DNA of 35,402 bases from an uncultured Lachnospiraceae bacterium (GCA_949051815.1 CARQVR010000030.1:1-35402), one strand, 5' to 3'; positions 25,080-34,950 are shown, counted from the stretch's first letter. Program-made: numbers and translations. Notes: generated by a model not told the origin, from the letters alone.

Positions 25080-25835
25080 CTACTTCTTTTTCCCTTTTCC
25101 CGCCTTTTTCTTGCCGAAGGGAACTTTTAAGCCGCTTTTTTTCCGCTCCTCGCTCTCATCCTCCAATAGAGGAATGCTCGTCAGGGTATTCAGTCCCAGA
25201 TATTTTTCGATATCATCCGAGCTCTTCACGGAATCATCAACCATGTAAACCACTACCACCACTGCCGACATGACAAAGATGCCAAGCAGCACACCTATAA
25301 TGATATTCTTTAACAGATTCGGGCTTACCGGCTTGTTTGTAATATACCCAAGCTCCACGACGCTCGGCTCTTCGATCTTCATAATGGTTGAAATATTGGA
25401 TCTGGCCACCTTCGCAAACTCATCCACAATATCCTTTGCAAGCACAGGATCAGGGTCCTCCGCCGTCATTACCAATATTCTCGTATCGTTAGGATTGGAA
25501 AAAGTCATCTGTCTTAGTACTTCTTCATAAGTGCGGTTTAAGTTTAAATTTCCGATCACTTCCTCCACCACGGGTCTGCTCTGCACCAGCTCAATATAGT
25601 CCTTGGTCAGAGACGTACCCACCTGTATATCCGCCAGCGACGTAATGGACGTCGAAGTGGACAGGATGTACAGCTTTGAAGTCGAGCTGTATTTTTCCTC
25701 AATCCCGTAATGGGTCACAAGTCCGGCGATCGCTCCTACCATGACGCCGACCGCCAGTATACTCCATATCCGTCTGCCAAGCAGGTACAGTATTTCAAGC
25801 AAGTCTATTTCAACTGTTTCTTCCTGATTATTCAT
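25080..25835 (-). CDS. Wzz/CapA-like chain-length co-polymerase and kinase activator
   Basis: 251 residues. It sets polymer length and activates the tyrosine kinase. It has an N-terminal transmembrane helix (about 20-42, in ILYLLGRRIWSILAVGVMVG), an extracytoplasmic domain with SKLYILSTSTSITSLADIQVG and the PNDTRILVMTAEDPDP stretch, a Pro-rich segment NKPVSPNLLKN, then a second transmembrane helix. The cytoplasmic tail ends in the basic GKKKAGKGKKK. The ATG at 25835 has GGGAGG 5 bases upstream; the frame opens earlier (GTG 26000) but without a site. After the TAG stop the frame stays open for 58 basic codons up to the kinase start. Confidence 0.87.
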   Translation of the reverse strand: MNNQEETVEIDLLEILYLLGRRIWSILAVGVMVGAIAGLVTHYGIEEKYSSTSKLYILSTSTSITSLADIQVGTSLTKDYIELVQSRPVVEEVIGNLNLNRTYEEVLRQMTFSNPNDTRILVMTAEDPDPVLAKDIVDEFAKVARSNISTIMKIEEPSVVELGYITNKPVSPNLLKNIIIGVLLGIFVMSAVVVVVYMVDDSVKSSDDIEKYLGLNTLTSIPLLEDESEERKKSGLKVPFGKKKAGKGKKK

Positions 25836-26082
25836 CCGTTCCTCCCAATGTCCGTAACAGGCCTGTTCCCTTCCTGTTGCCGCCGTTTCTTCTATAATAA
25901 AATCCGGGCTTTCCTTCATCGTGTTGACATTCACACCTGAATACACAGTGCCAGATAAATACCGCTCCGTCCTCTGCCCTTCGCCACAGTCCGCACCCAC
26001 GCCGGATTCCGCATCCGTTTACAACTCTTTCGGCGCAAATTGCAGCATCCGGACGCGCCGCCCTGCCGCAGGCACATGGCCA
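25836..26082. other. Spacer between CpsB-type phosphatase and Wzz genes
   Basis: No supported gene. The Wzz frame is open back to 26000 but lacks a ribosome binding site there. No convincing promoter or terminator was found. Confidence 0.4.
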
Positions 26083-26808
26083 CTACAGGTATTCCCCGCG
26101 CAGAAGTCTGGCCGGGTTGTCGGTCAGAATCCTGTTACAGGCCGCCTCGTCCAGATGGTCCCGCAGATAATCCGCCGCCTGCTTTAGATTGGGGCTGCGA
26201 TCCTGCGTATTGTGGGCGTCGCTTCCGATAAAGTGCATAAGTCCCTCTGCGGCCAGCCTCAGACACCACCGCCGCTGCGCGGAGAAAAATCCGCCCATGA
26301 AGTTCTCTGCATTCACCTGCATGTATGCCCCCATCCGGACCAGCTCCCTGACATTCTTTTCATTTTTCCAGAGGCTCTGGTATCTCTCGATATGTGCGAG
26401 AATGGGATAAAATCCATCCTCCAGACATTTGCGCACCGCGCTGCAAATGGCGTTATACTGTGTCCCCGGCGAAAATTCCAGCAGGACATACGGGGTATCA
26501 GCCAGCGTAAAAATCCTTTTATCGCGCAGTTTCTCCAGCGCACCCTCTCTGTAATAAATTTCATTGCCGCGAAGGATCGTAAAATCTTCATATTTATTCT
26601 TCACCGCTAAGACGGTCTCGCCAAATACGCGTTCCACGTATTCTTTTGCGTATTTCACGTGTCCGGGATAATAATGGGGCGTCGCAATCATCACCCGCAC
26701 ACCCTGACTGTACGCCATGTCTATCATTGCCATTGTCATTTCCATATCCTTTGCGCCGTCATCCACACCGGGAAGGATATGGCTGTGTATGTCTATATAA
26801 TGTTCCAT
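26083..26808 (-). CDS. CpsB/CapC-type tyrosine-protein phosphatase (PHP fold)
   Basis: 241 residues. A metal-dependent phosphatase of the PHP family that dephosphorylates the BY-kinase and so tunes capsule output. Metal ligands are visible: DIHSHILPGVDDGAKD (6-21), ATPHYYPGH (about 43-51), RGNEIYY (about 79-85), LAHIERY and the C-terminal IGSDAHN. Full length for the family. It lies 21 bases downstream of the SH3-domain gene and upstream of the Wzz and kinase genes, the standard order for Firmicutes. Confidence 0.93.
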   Translation of the reverse strand: MEHYIDIHSHILPGVDDGAKDMEMTMAMIDMAYSQGVRVMIATPHYYPGHVKYAKEYVERVFGETVLAVKNKYEDFTILRGNEIYYREGALEKLRDKRIFTLADTPYVLLEFSPGTQYNAICSAVRKCLEDGFYPILAHIERYQSLWKNEKNVRELVRMGAYMQVNAENFMGGFFSAQRRWCLRLAAEGLMHFIGSDAHNTQDRSPNLKQAADYLRDHLDEAACNRILTDNPARLLRGEYL

Positions 26809-26829
26809 CTTTCTGCATCCGGCTCTGGG

Positions 26830-27960
26830 TTACCGTTTCCCGGATCTGCTCTTCTTTTTATGGTAGAAAAGAACCCCGCCAAGCGCGGCAACACATACAA
26901 CCACAATCCCCAGCGCAATCATGCCCAGATTAATGGACTTTTCGACAGGCTGCGCATTCGAGTAGTCTTTTGCCTGCTGTGCCTCTTCGGCCGCTGCCGC
27001 CTCCTCGGCTTTTTTGGCTTCTTCGGCTTTTTTCGCTTCCTCTTCGGCCTGTCTCTTTGCTTCCGCCTCAGCCTTTCTTGCTTCCTCTTCGGCCTGTTTC
27101 TTCGCTTCCTCTTCGGCTTTCTTTTCCGCTTCCTTTTTATCCATATACCCCTGCGTGCGCAGATAAGCGGCAGATACATAACCTGTCTTTTCTCCGAAGG
27201 CGATCTGTGCCCAGCCGGTGCTTGCCGCTCCGGTGACTTTGACCGGTTCTCCCTCTTTGATCTCACCGATGACAGGGGCGTCTTTATAGGCTTCCTCGTG
27301 GACGGAAAGTTCCTCTATGCCCTGCACATACATGGTCTCCTCCTCCATGGGAAGAACCACATACTCTACAGCCCCTTCTGATGTGGAACCTTTGGTGTTA
27401 TCAACGACCGGGCCGTCTTCCACAGGGTCTGTGCCTATGCCCGCCACGGCTCCTGTTCCGGCGGCGTTTCCGTCATTAGCCGTGCCGTCTCCTGCCTCAG
27501 CGGCCGCCTGATTATCCGCACCTGCATCAGTATTACCGTCCGTACCTGCACCATCGCCTCCGTCCGCCTGTGTTTCCGGACCGGCAGCTTCTATCTTTTC
27601 CATGTAGCCCGAGGCGATTCCCACGGCGATATTGGCATGAAACTGAGCAACGTATTCGTCCGCCTCCCGCTGACTCATGTCGATGCCGTCTCTGGAAAGG
27701 TACTCGGTTACCTTGGCAATATAGCCATCCGTCACCTTATAGTAGGCCCCCTCGTATTCCTGCTTCTGCGAAATGGCCGACAAAATACCCTGCTCTGCCC
27801 CGTTTAAATCTCCGGCATACGCCTGAACCGGCACAAACAGAGGAATTATAAGCGCCGCAAAAGCAGCCGCAAGCGCCCGTGCCGGCCTTTTGATAAAGCG
27901 CTGTCCCTTACATTCGTTTCCTGATCTATCTTCACGTCTGATCGTTATTTTCCCGTTCAT
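26830..27960 (-). CDS. Secreted SH3-domain protein with coiled coil and C-terminal membrane anchor
   Basis: 376 residues. A basic N-terminus and signal peptide (about 22-49, ending VPVQAYA) are followed by a helical domain (about 50-125) that I do not recognise, and an Ala/Gly/Asp-rich linker (about 130-195). A bacterial SH3 domain (about 213-270, with LSVHEEAYKDAPVIGEIKEG and KTGYVSAAYL) comes next, then a Lys/Glu/Ala coiled coil encoded by short DNA repeats (about 275-330). It ends with a C-terminal helix and basic tail (FYHKKKSRSGKR). Probably wall-facing and anchored at the C-terminus. It heads the CpsB-Wzz-kinase group. The ribosome binding site is weak and no clear promoter was found upstream. 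Confidence 0.8.
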   Translation of the reverse strand: MNGKITIRREDRSGNECKGQRFIKRPARALAAAFAALIIPLFVPVQAYAGDLNGAEQGILSAISQKQEYEGAYYKVTDGYIAKVTEYLSRDGIDMSQREADEYVAQFHANIAVGIASGYMEKIEAAGPETQADGGDGAGTDGNTDAGADNQAAAEAGDGTANDGNAAGTGAVAGIGTDPVEDGPVVDNTKGSTSEGAVEYVVLPMEEETMYVQGIEELSVHEEAYKDAPVIGEIKEGEPVKVTGAASTGWAQIAFGEKTGYVSAAYLRTQGYMDKKEAEKKAEEEAKKQAEEEARKAEAEAKRQAEEEAKKAEEAKKAEEAAAAEEAQQAKDYSNAQPVEKSINLGMIALGIVVVCVAALGGVLFYHKKKSRSGKR

Positions 27961-28117
27961 ATTTTCTGATTTCCCATTCTGTTTTCTTCTTGTTTCCGCT
28001 TCCGTTTTCTGTTTCCTCTCAACAAAATTTCCTGTCTGTCTTTTTGCTGTCCGTCCTTCTCTGTCCTGCCCGTCAGATCTTTATTTTCCGGACCTTTTTG
28101 TTTTTCCCGTTTTGGCG

Positions 28118-28168
28118 TAAAGATAGAGGGCGGATTACCGGAAGGCTCTCCGCCCTCTCATGTCTTTA
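28118..28168 (-). terminator. Strong hairpin after the giant surface-protein gene
   Basis: A perfect 10-base stem AGAGGGCGGA (28125-28134) with TCCGCCCTCT (28149-28158) is extended by an outer TAAAGA (28118-28123) with TCTTTA (28163-28168). It lies 34 bases past the 28203 stop. On the minus strand the stem is followed by ATCTTTACG rather than a long U-run, so it may be a partial terminator or an RNA stabiliser. Confidence 0.6.
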
Positions 28169-28202
28169 CTTATTGCTTTTTACATCAGTTCTCTCTTCTT
28201 AC

Positions 28203-31200
28203 CTATTGGATCTCAAAACCAAGCGTGTATATGCGTGCCGGCTTCTGTGTATTCCGGTACTTCACCTTTATCCCCAATGTCTTTCCGTCAAGGGAGCCGT
28301 AAACAGCAGGTTTATTGTCCGACCCCAGTTTCTCTACAACTCTGTTCGTCCAATCGTCTACGAGATCGGAAATATACGTCTCATTTGACTCATGATTCTC
28401 TCTCTTAACGGTTATAAAATCATTTTCATAGGTGAATGTCACTTCGCTCACTTCATCCATGTACTCATCCATTTCATCCAGAAGAATCCTTACGATTGTA
28501 TCGCGGCTTTTATTCTTGGATGCCATGATATCCTGTTCGGCGTTGTTACCTGTAATTTTGATCGCTTTAGCGGATAAATCACAGGTAATGCCGCCTACGC
28601 CCGGTATCTTCGTCCAGTTCAGTCTTTCGACCGCACTGGTGATTGCAGCGTCCAGTCCTGTCAAAGGCGCATCACACGCAAACGCAATCTTATATTTGAT
28701 GTTCTCCTTTGATGAATCCGTGAACTTCGCTTCCACAAACAGCTCTCTCCCGCCAAGTCTTCCGAAAGCGTTCGGATTGCCGTCTCCCTCGTATCCGCTC
28801 TCCATTAATTTGTCTACCAGCTTATCCGTCCACGTATCTACCAGGTTGGCAATATACTGCTCGCTCGTTTCCCTGCCTTCTTTTCTGACTGTCATGAAAT
28901 TCTTCACGCCATCTGCCGCCACATAAGAGAATGTGAGCGACTCTACGCCGTCCATATGCTCTCCCAACTCACTCAGGAGAATCTGCACGGATTTATCTCT
29001 GCTCTGGTTCTTAGCGTCGATGAAATCCAGCTCAGGGTCATCACCCGTAATCGTGATCGTATGGTTCCCAGAATCGTATGCTCCGGTAACAGACTCTATT
29101 ACAGGACCCATGTTCATCTTTTTGATGACTCTTCTGATGGCATTGTCGAGATCATTCCCTGCTTCCGGATCCACGATAAACTTCACCGTGCAGCTTTCCG
29201 TTCTCGGATCACCCGTCTTCGGTGTCGCAGTAATCGTCATGTCGATCTTTTTCTTGTCAAGGTCGCCCCATGTAGGCCTGGTAATGCCATCCTCCTCTAA
29301 CTTCTCGGTAAGCTTCTCCATGTACTCATCAACTATCCTGATCAGGAATGCCTTGCTATCCCCATCGTTAGGAATCGTTGTCCCTCCCGAGATGGAAGCC
29401 TTCAGACCTTTGTCCACTGTAATACTATCGAGCTTCTCTACCCAGCGCTTCACGTCGGGATCAGCAAGCAGTTTCTCTGCCATAGCCTCCTTCTGCGCAT
29501 CTACTGCACTCTGAATCTCTACAGTTCCGTCGTTCGCGGTAACAACAACCGTTCTCGTGGCCGGATCGTAGGAGCTGCCTGCAATGCCGTTGATGTCTCC
29601 GCCGTTAAACTTCGCAATAATCTTCGCGAGGATTGCCTCATTCACGGACATGTCACTCCAAGGGTTGGGCATCGTGAGATTGAATTTGATTGTCTCTGCC
29701 GCTGCACTCTCGCCGACAAAAGGCACTGTCATCTCAATCTGCTGGAATACCGCGCCAGACCACGCTTTGTCATCAGCTACTTTTAACCTGAATGCCTCCG
29801 CATCGATATAGAGTCCGAGCGCATTTTTGTTGTTAACTTTTCTGACCTTGATCAGATTTTTCTCTGTCAATTCTGCAAAGACTACCGGATCTTTAGCGGT
29901 TTTCTTGCTTGCCAGTGTAATCTTGTCATTTTTGTCGTCGATCTGCGCAAAAATACCTACCGTGTAGGGAAGCTCTGCGTAGTAGTACATTTTTCCTTTG
30001 CCGTCCACTGCCAGTTTCTCCGGCTCGACGTTCAGGAAGGAAACGCTCTTGGCAGGGCTCTTGATCTTGCCCTTGCTGTTAGGCGCTTTCAGGCTCACAT
30101 TGCACTTAAGCTCGACGCCGTATTTCCGCCACTGCCCGACTGTCCAATTCATGTAATTATTGTCATACGCATACATACCGGAAAGCGGAAGCACATAGAG
30201 CTTTCCTTTGTTATAGGTTGTATTTTTGCTGTTTCCCTTTATGGTAAGGGTGACACTGTTGCCGGTGACCTTACTTACCTGTACATCAGAATTTTCCCCT
30301 TCCAGTTCGTAGGTTATGTTCTTACCGGAACCGCTGCTATACACCATCTTCGCAGCCCTTATGTCCGCCGGAACCTTACCTATGGTCACCGTGGAAACGC
30401 CTTCTGTCACTTTGCCGGTACCGGGGTTCAGCACGCTTACTGCGCTGGCCGCATACTTGTTTGCTGTAGGAACGAAACCATTTTTGTCCGTCTTTTTCAG
30501 GTTCACCTGAATCTTGGTAACAAATGTCTCCTTGGACTCATCCTCGTAAGTTACCGTATACTCCACAAAACCAATGAAATCGTTCTTCGTCCAGTCAGCC
30601 TTTTCCGCTACCGCCCTGGTTTCCCCAGCGCTCTCATCATAATATGTCCTAAGCTCAAGGTTTCCGTCCGAGAGCGTAAAGCCGTTTCTGAACTGATTGA
30701 TCTTACCTTTTATGTTGGCGTTATAAAGTTTCTTAAACGCAACTGCCGTTACACCGCTGCTCTTTCCGGAAAGCGGTACTCTGTAAGCGTCCCTTGTGGA
30801 CAGGGTGTACTTCGCATTGAGCTTATAGCTCTTTTTCAGCGCCGTTGTCTTGATCTTTACGGTGTTGGTCGTCTTGGTAATTACCTTGTGGTCTCTGTCA
30901 AGAAATACGAACCCAAGGGACGCGCCTTTCTTTAACTCTTTGTCATACAAATTCAGGCCAAATGCAAACTCTTTTACGTTGGCATTCAAAATTGCCTCTT
31001 CATCCGTAATAGCCAAACGGAGATTCCGTGTATCCTCCTCATTATTCTGCCAGGATACCTTCACATATCTGGCGCCTTCCACCGCTTTATTCATGGTAAA
31101 GCAAAGTTCCTGATCCAAGGAAGTCGGATAAATCTTCGTGCCCTTCTTCAAGCTTACCTTGGGCGTCTCTTTCAAATCGTCATTTGTAAGATCAGGAATT

Positions 31201-34200
31201 TCGATCTTATATGTGTTTACTACTTCCTTTCCCTTTTTCAGGGTGATCTCCGCCGGATTCTTGTTCACAATCACATCGAGGGCCAGACCATTGCCGTACT
31301 TCTTCACAACTTTTGCGTTCTTTGCTGATATGGTGTAGTCGAAAATGCTGTCATAGAAGTCAAATAACGAATCTCCATCTTCGTCAGCTACACTCAATGT
31401 AAGTACGGTACCGGCAGGTACATCATCCAGCTTAACCGTGTTACTTTTCTCCAGGACCCCCTTGGTTATGCCAAAGTTCAGTTTCGTCTCATAGACAACT
31501 TTAACCTGATCCTCCGGTACAGAATTGTCGTATACGATATTGAACTTATTGCTCGTCACACTCACCTTGCTGCCGTCTGTCGCAGTCGCCTTGAACACAA
31601 GATTCTTTCCAAGCTTGGTGCCCCTGACATTGATACAATTCCCTTCCTCACTAGCGTAAATGCTGGTTCCCTTAGCCGGTGTCAAAGTATAGAGCGCAGG
31701 ATCGACGATATCATCTTCCATATATATACCATGAATCGTATTCCTGTCGGGCCTGACAACAACTACTTCCGCATCCTCTAACACATTGATCGGAATGTCC
31801 GTTCCGTCAGCAGGCGCTAAATCCTGATAGCCACCTTTCAAATCGTCATATTTTACCAGCGCTGCTTTTCCGAAGGAAGCCGTCGTTCCTGTTACCTCGA
31901 AGGTTACGAAGTCTTCCGTCCCGTTACCTGCATAATCCGCCGCCTTTACCCAAACCGTATATTTATTGGCATCGGGATCATCTTTGGTGCTCTTGATCCG
32001 ATAAGATTTATCAATCTTAATCGTTCCGTTCGCTACGGTAATACCCGGTACAGTTATTACCTCCTCAGAGTATTCACCCGCAACCAGGTCGTAAGTTACT
32101 TTCTTTGTCTTGGGTGTTTCCTTCTTATTATTATAATTGTACGTAACCGCGATCTTTGCCGTTGCCGCCTTATTATCTGCCTTGTAAATCTTCGCCGGAG
32201 CAGTTGCGTCTATCTCATAAATACCCCGCACCACCGTCAACGGAAGGGTAGCTGTCGCCTGCACGATACTGCCGCCCGCGTTGTCTGATTCCTTATTATA
32301 GGTCGTCCGTGCCTTGAGTGTATATTTGCCCGGTGCTGCATTATATTCATCTACACCTACAAACACTTTCAGGTCATCCTTGAGAGTGATGCTCTCGCCT
32401 GCGCCTGCAAACTCCTCACCGTCACTATTGGACACATAGAGACCATCCGGAACATCGTAAATCTCTACATCAATTCCGCTGTTATAACTTGCGCTCTTGC
32501 CGAAATCCACGGTTGCCACATGGGCATACTGACCCGTGTAGAGGGCGGATGCCGCCTTCTCTTTCTTAAAAGTAATTTTATCGGCATAGTAAGGGTCCCT
32601 GGTAGCAGGCTTTAACACTGCCGACGACACACTCTTCGCAATCTCCGTTCCATCAGGCTTCGTATTTTCATCACTCCATACGCCATTATACAGGAACAGC
32701 GCTGCAGTCACTTCGTAGGTCGCCTTTTTACCTTTGCCAAGTTCCGCCTCGTTCACTTTGAAAGTAAACCGGGTGGTCTGGCCTGTTACCGGAACATACA
32801 TGATTTTCTTGTCGCTCTTGCCCTGCTCATTGGCAGTCACTTCGTAAAAGAGCAGCGCCTCGGGATCATACGCCTCATCGGGCAGAACCACGCCTTTAGG
32901 CGCTGTGATATCCAAAATCAGTTCCGTGTCTGTCGCACCGGCCTGTTTCAGAACAGGTTTAGCCGTTACCCATGCGGGAGCCTTTGTTTCCAGCGTCACT
33001 GCCGCTACTTTCTTCCCGCTTGCATTATTTATGATCGCGATGGTACCTGCACTCGCTGTTTCCTTGACAGCCGCCTTTGTCCTTACGACCAGACTGCCGT
33101 TTTCAACTGCGACACTCGCAATACACTCATTAAACTTCTCACTGTAATCAAACCTGTCACCGTTTTTCTTTTCAACAGCCGCAGACAGACTGTCCCTGGA
33201 CGTTTTGTTATCAAGGACGAGTGCATATTTTGCAACCGTACCGGTCTGCTGTGTGATCTTGTCACCCGTCGCGCCTTTTATGGTCACTTTTTCAATTTCG
33301 GGCGCAACCTTAAGGGTGAGGGTGTCAACCGGTTCCGCATCGGCAGCATTAGCGTAAAGCTCAACCTGCAAAGTCTTATTATTCGCGGTTCCCGTTACAT
33401 TCAGCCACCATTTGCCACCGCCGGCTTCCTCCGTTGTGATGGCGTCGGAGTCCGCACCGTTTTCCTTTACTTTTACTTTGCCGATCGCAAGATCAGTTTC
33501 GTCGGCTTTTACAGCACTAAGCTTATAGCTCATGTAGGGAGCTACGTTGTAAATCCCTTGCCTATCGGGTACAACGTCTTCCCACTTATCCAATTCGTCA
33601 TTATGTCTCCCAAGCATAGCACGCTGGTAGCTGGCGGTACCGTCGATAGTGAGTGTGTAGTCGTCCACGATATCCTCAGACACCACAAAAGCAGATGTGC
33701 CATCTTCGCCTATCGCCTGTTCCGCTACAGCCTCATCGCCCTTCTTAAGAGTAACCTTGTCAAGCTGCATATTCTGACCCGCAATAGGGCTGATTGTCAG
33801 CCCGACCTTGGTATTTTTGGGCGCATAGATCTTGTTATCATATGCAGGCTCGCCAATCCGGTCGCCAAATACGATCAGGTTTCCATGGTAATTGCTGTCT
33901 TCCCTCACGGCCCAGGCGGATATTGTAACCGAATCCCAATTCGCTCCGCCCTGCCAGTCTAAGGTAATCTTTCTCATATTAACGACCTTGAGCTGGAGGT
34001 TCTCATGCAGTCTGCTGTCCGGAATCCTGTAGAGTTCTTCCCCAGAGACTTTCTCGCGATATGCGCTGGTCCATTTCTCCTCTTCGCCCTCGCCGATATA
34101 CATCACCTCAAACAGTGTGTCAGCAGTCTTAGGTTCAACTTTAACATAAACTCTCTGCTCCGGATCCTCGATGGAGTAAGGCGCATCCGCACCGAAAGCA

Positions 34201-34868
34201 TACTCGTTACCAGCCGAGTAAATTGTTATCGTTGCCTCCTCCGACTCACCCGACAGGGAAATCGTCTTCGTATCGGCTGCCGGTTTTGCCGCAAACTTAA
34301 CAGTCACGGTCTTAACGTCAGAAACCTGCGTTTCGCCGCTATCAAGAGCAGCTACCGCGATTACATTAATTTTCACGGTACCCTCCGCATCCTGATCAGG
34401 AGCAGCTACGGGAACCGTATCGCCATAGGTGGTTCCTGTTTCCGCAGTGGGCGCCGTGTCGCCAAATGTATACCTAAATGTAACACCTTCGACCGCCGTG
34501 ATCTCGAAAGTAACGCCTGTGGCGCGGTTCGGAAGCGCATTCGTAAGATCAGTCACCGCACTGTCGCCATTCTTCACCGTGATTACAGGCTCCGCAGGCT
34601 TGACAGGCTCAACATCCCCTTCCGCGTCTACCGATGCATCCTCATCAGAAGCAGAAGCGTCATCCTCTGTCACAGAATCCTCCGCAGGCTCTTCCACGTC
34701 GGGCGTCTCCTCCGTCGGCTGATTATCGTCGGAGATATCTTCTCCATCAATAACGGGTGTATTGTTATCGCCCGGGGTCTCTTCGGAATTGTCTCCCTCC
34801 TCCGGGGTTGTCTCGCCCTCTGTGGTGTCAGAATCGCCGGAATTATCGGGTTCATCTGCATCCGCCAC
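28203..34868 (-). CDS. Giant repetitive Ig-like surface-type protein, no signal peptide seen
   Basis: 2221 residues from a GTG. An acidic Asp/Glu/Thr-rich stretch (1-88) looks like the region just after a signal peptide. A chitobiase-C-like beta domain follows (about 93-195, FRYTFGDTAPTAETGTTYGD), then a long series of Ig/cadherin-like beta domains. Three diverged C-terminal repeats of about 150-170 residues end the protein. There is no signal peptide, LPXTG, SLH or choline-binding motif. An in-frame TAA stands two codons before the GTG, which has no good ribosome binding site. The mature part reads as a normal intact gene, so the 5' end seems to be missing. Likely role is adhesion or surface layer; this is inference. 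Confidence 0.75.
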   Translation of the reverse strand: MADADEPDNSGDSDTTEGETTPEEGDNSEETPGDNNTPVIDGEDISDDNQPTEETPDVEEPAEDSVTEDDASASDEDASVDAEGDVEPVKPAEPVITVKNGDSAVTDLTNALPNRATGVTFEITAVEGVTFRYTFGDTAPTAETGTTYGDTVPVAAPDQDAEGTVKINVIAVAALDSGETQVSDVKTVTVKFAAKPAADTKTISLSGESEEATITIYSAGNEYAFGADAPYSIEDPEQRVYVKVEPKTADTLFEVMYIGEGEEEKWTSAYREKVSGEELYRIPDSRLHENLQLKVVNMRKITLDWQGGANWDSVTISAWAVREDSNYHGNLIVFGDRIGEPAYDNKIYAPKNTKVGLTISPIAGQNMQLDKVTLKKGDEAVAEQAIGEDGTSAFVVSEDIVDDYTLTIDGTASYQRAMLGRHNDELDKWEDVVPDRQGIYNVAPYMSYKLSAVKADETDLAIGKVKVKENGADSDAITTEEAGGGKWWLNVTGTANNKTLQVELYANAADAEPVDTLTLKVAPEIEKVTIKGATGDKITQQTGTVAKYALVLDNKTSRDSLSAAVEKKNGDRFDYSEKFNECIASVAVENGSLVVRTKAAVKETASAGTIAIINNASGKKVAAVTLETKAPAWVTAKPVLKQAGATDTELILDITAPKGVVLPDEAYDPEALLFYEVTANEQGKSDKKIMYVPVTGQTTRFTFKVNEAELGKGKKATYEVTAALFLYNGVWSDENTKPDGTEIAKSVSSAVLKPATRDPYYADKITFKKEKAASALYTGQYAHVATVDFGKSASYNSGIDVEIYDVPDGLYVSNSDGEEFAGAGESITLKDDLKVFVGVDEYNAAPGKYTLKARTTYNKESDNAGGSIVQATATLPLTVVRGIYEIDATAPAKIYKADNKAATAKIAVTYNYNNKKETPKTKKVTYDLVAGEYSEEVITVPGITVANGTIKIDKSYRIKSTKDDPDANKYTVWVKAADYAGNGTEDFVTFEVTGTTASFGKAALVKYDDLKGGYQDLAPADGTDIPINVLEDAEVVVVRPDRNTIHGIYMEDDIVDPALYTLTPAKGTSIYASEEGNCINVRGTKLGKNLVFKATATDGSKVSVTSNKFNIVYDNSVPEDQVKVVYETKLNFGITKGVLEKSNTVKLDDVPAGTVLTLSVADEDGDSLFDFYDSIFDYTISAKNAKVVKKYGNGLALDVIVNKNPAEITLKKGKEVVNTYKIEIPDLTNDDLKETPKVSLKKGTKIYPTSLDQELCFTMNKAVEGARYVKVSWQNNEEDTRNLRLAITDEEAILNANVKEFAFGLNLYDKELKKGASLGFVFLDRDHKVITKTTNTVKIKTTALKKSYKLNAKYTLSTRDAYRVPLSGKSSGVTAVAFKKLYNANIKGKINQFRNGFTLSDGNLELRTYYDESAGETRAVAEKADWTKNDFIGFVEYTVTYEDESKETFVTKIQVNLKKTDKNGFVPTANKYAASAVSVLNPGTGKVTEGVSTVTIGKVPADIRAAKMVYSSGSGKNITYELEGENSDVQVSKVTGNSVTLTIKGNSKNTTYNKGKLYVLPLSGMYAYDNNYMNWTVGQWRKYGVELKCNVSLKAPNSKGKIKSPAKSVSFLNVEPEKLAVDGKGKMYYYAELPYTVGIFAQIDDKNDKITLASKKTAKDPVVFAELTEKNLIKVRKVNNKNALGLYIDAEAFRLKVADDKAWSGAVFQQIEMTVPFVGESAAAETIKFNLTMPNPWSDMSVNEAILAKIIAKFNGGDINGIAGSSYDPATRTVVVTANDGTVEIQSAVDAQKEAMAEKLLADPDVKRWVEKLDSITVDKGLKASISGGTTIPNDGDSKAFLIRIVDEYMEKLTEKLEEDGITRPTWGDLDKKKIDMTITATPKTGDPRTESCTVKFIVDPEAGNDLDNAIRRVIKKMNMGPVIESVTGAYDSGNHTITITGDDPELDFIDAKNQSRDKSVQILLSELGEHMDGVESLTFSYVAADGVKNFMTVRKEGRETSEQYIANLVDTWTDKLVDKLMESGYEGDGNPNAFGRLGGRELFVEAKFTDSSKENIKYKIAFACDAPLTGLDAAITSAVERLNWTKIPGVGGITCDLSAKAIKITGNNAEQDIMASKNKSRDTIVRILLDEMDEYMDEVSEVTFTYENDFITVKRENHESNETYISDLVDDWTNRVVEKLGSDNKPAVYGSLDGKTLGIKVKYRNTQKPARIYTLGFEIQ
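28206..29651 (-). repeat. Three diverged C-terminal protein repeats
   Basis: Units at about 29651-29169 (161 aa), 29168-28665 (168 aa) and 28664-28206 (153 aa). Shared pattern: an N-terminal helix (AILAKIIAKFN, AIRRVIKKMN, AITSAVERLN), an IxITG strand, a central NxSRDxxVxILLxE helix in units 2 and 3, then YIxxLVDxWTxKxVxKL and a xYxIxF end strand. Unit 1 is the most diverged. Confidence 0.75.
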
Positions 34869-34950
34869 AATTTAGGAGCCGTCCGCCTTAAAAAATCCTC
34901 GTTTTTCGTTTGCTCAGTATTTATGCAGGTTTCCGGAGTTCCTTCACGGA

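Noticed and set aside
25836..26000. Longer N-terminus for the Wzz-like protein
   Set aside because: The GTG at 26000 has no ribosome binding site, while the ATG at 25835 has GGGAGG at good spacing and matches the family start.
26659..27381. Plus-strand hydrophobic 240-residue frame that looks like a membrane protein
   Set aside because: Its Leu/Phe runs are the antisense of the Lys/Glu/Ala coiled coil of the SH3-domain gene.
10733..27960. Insertion sequences, integrases or attachment sites in the accessory region
   Set aside because: No transposase or integrase frame and no tRNA-end duplication could be recognised by eye.
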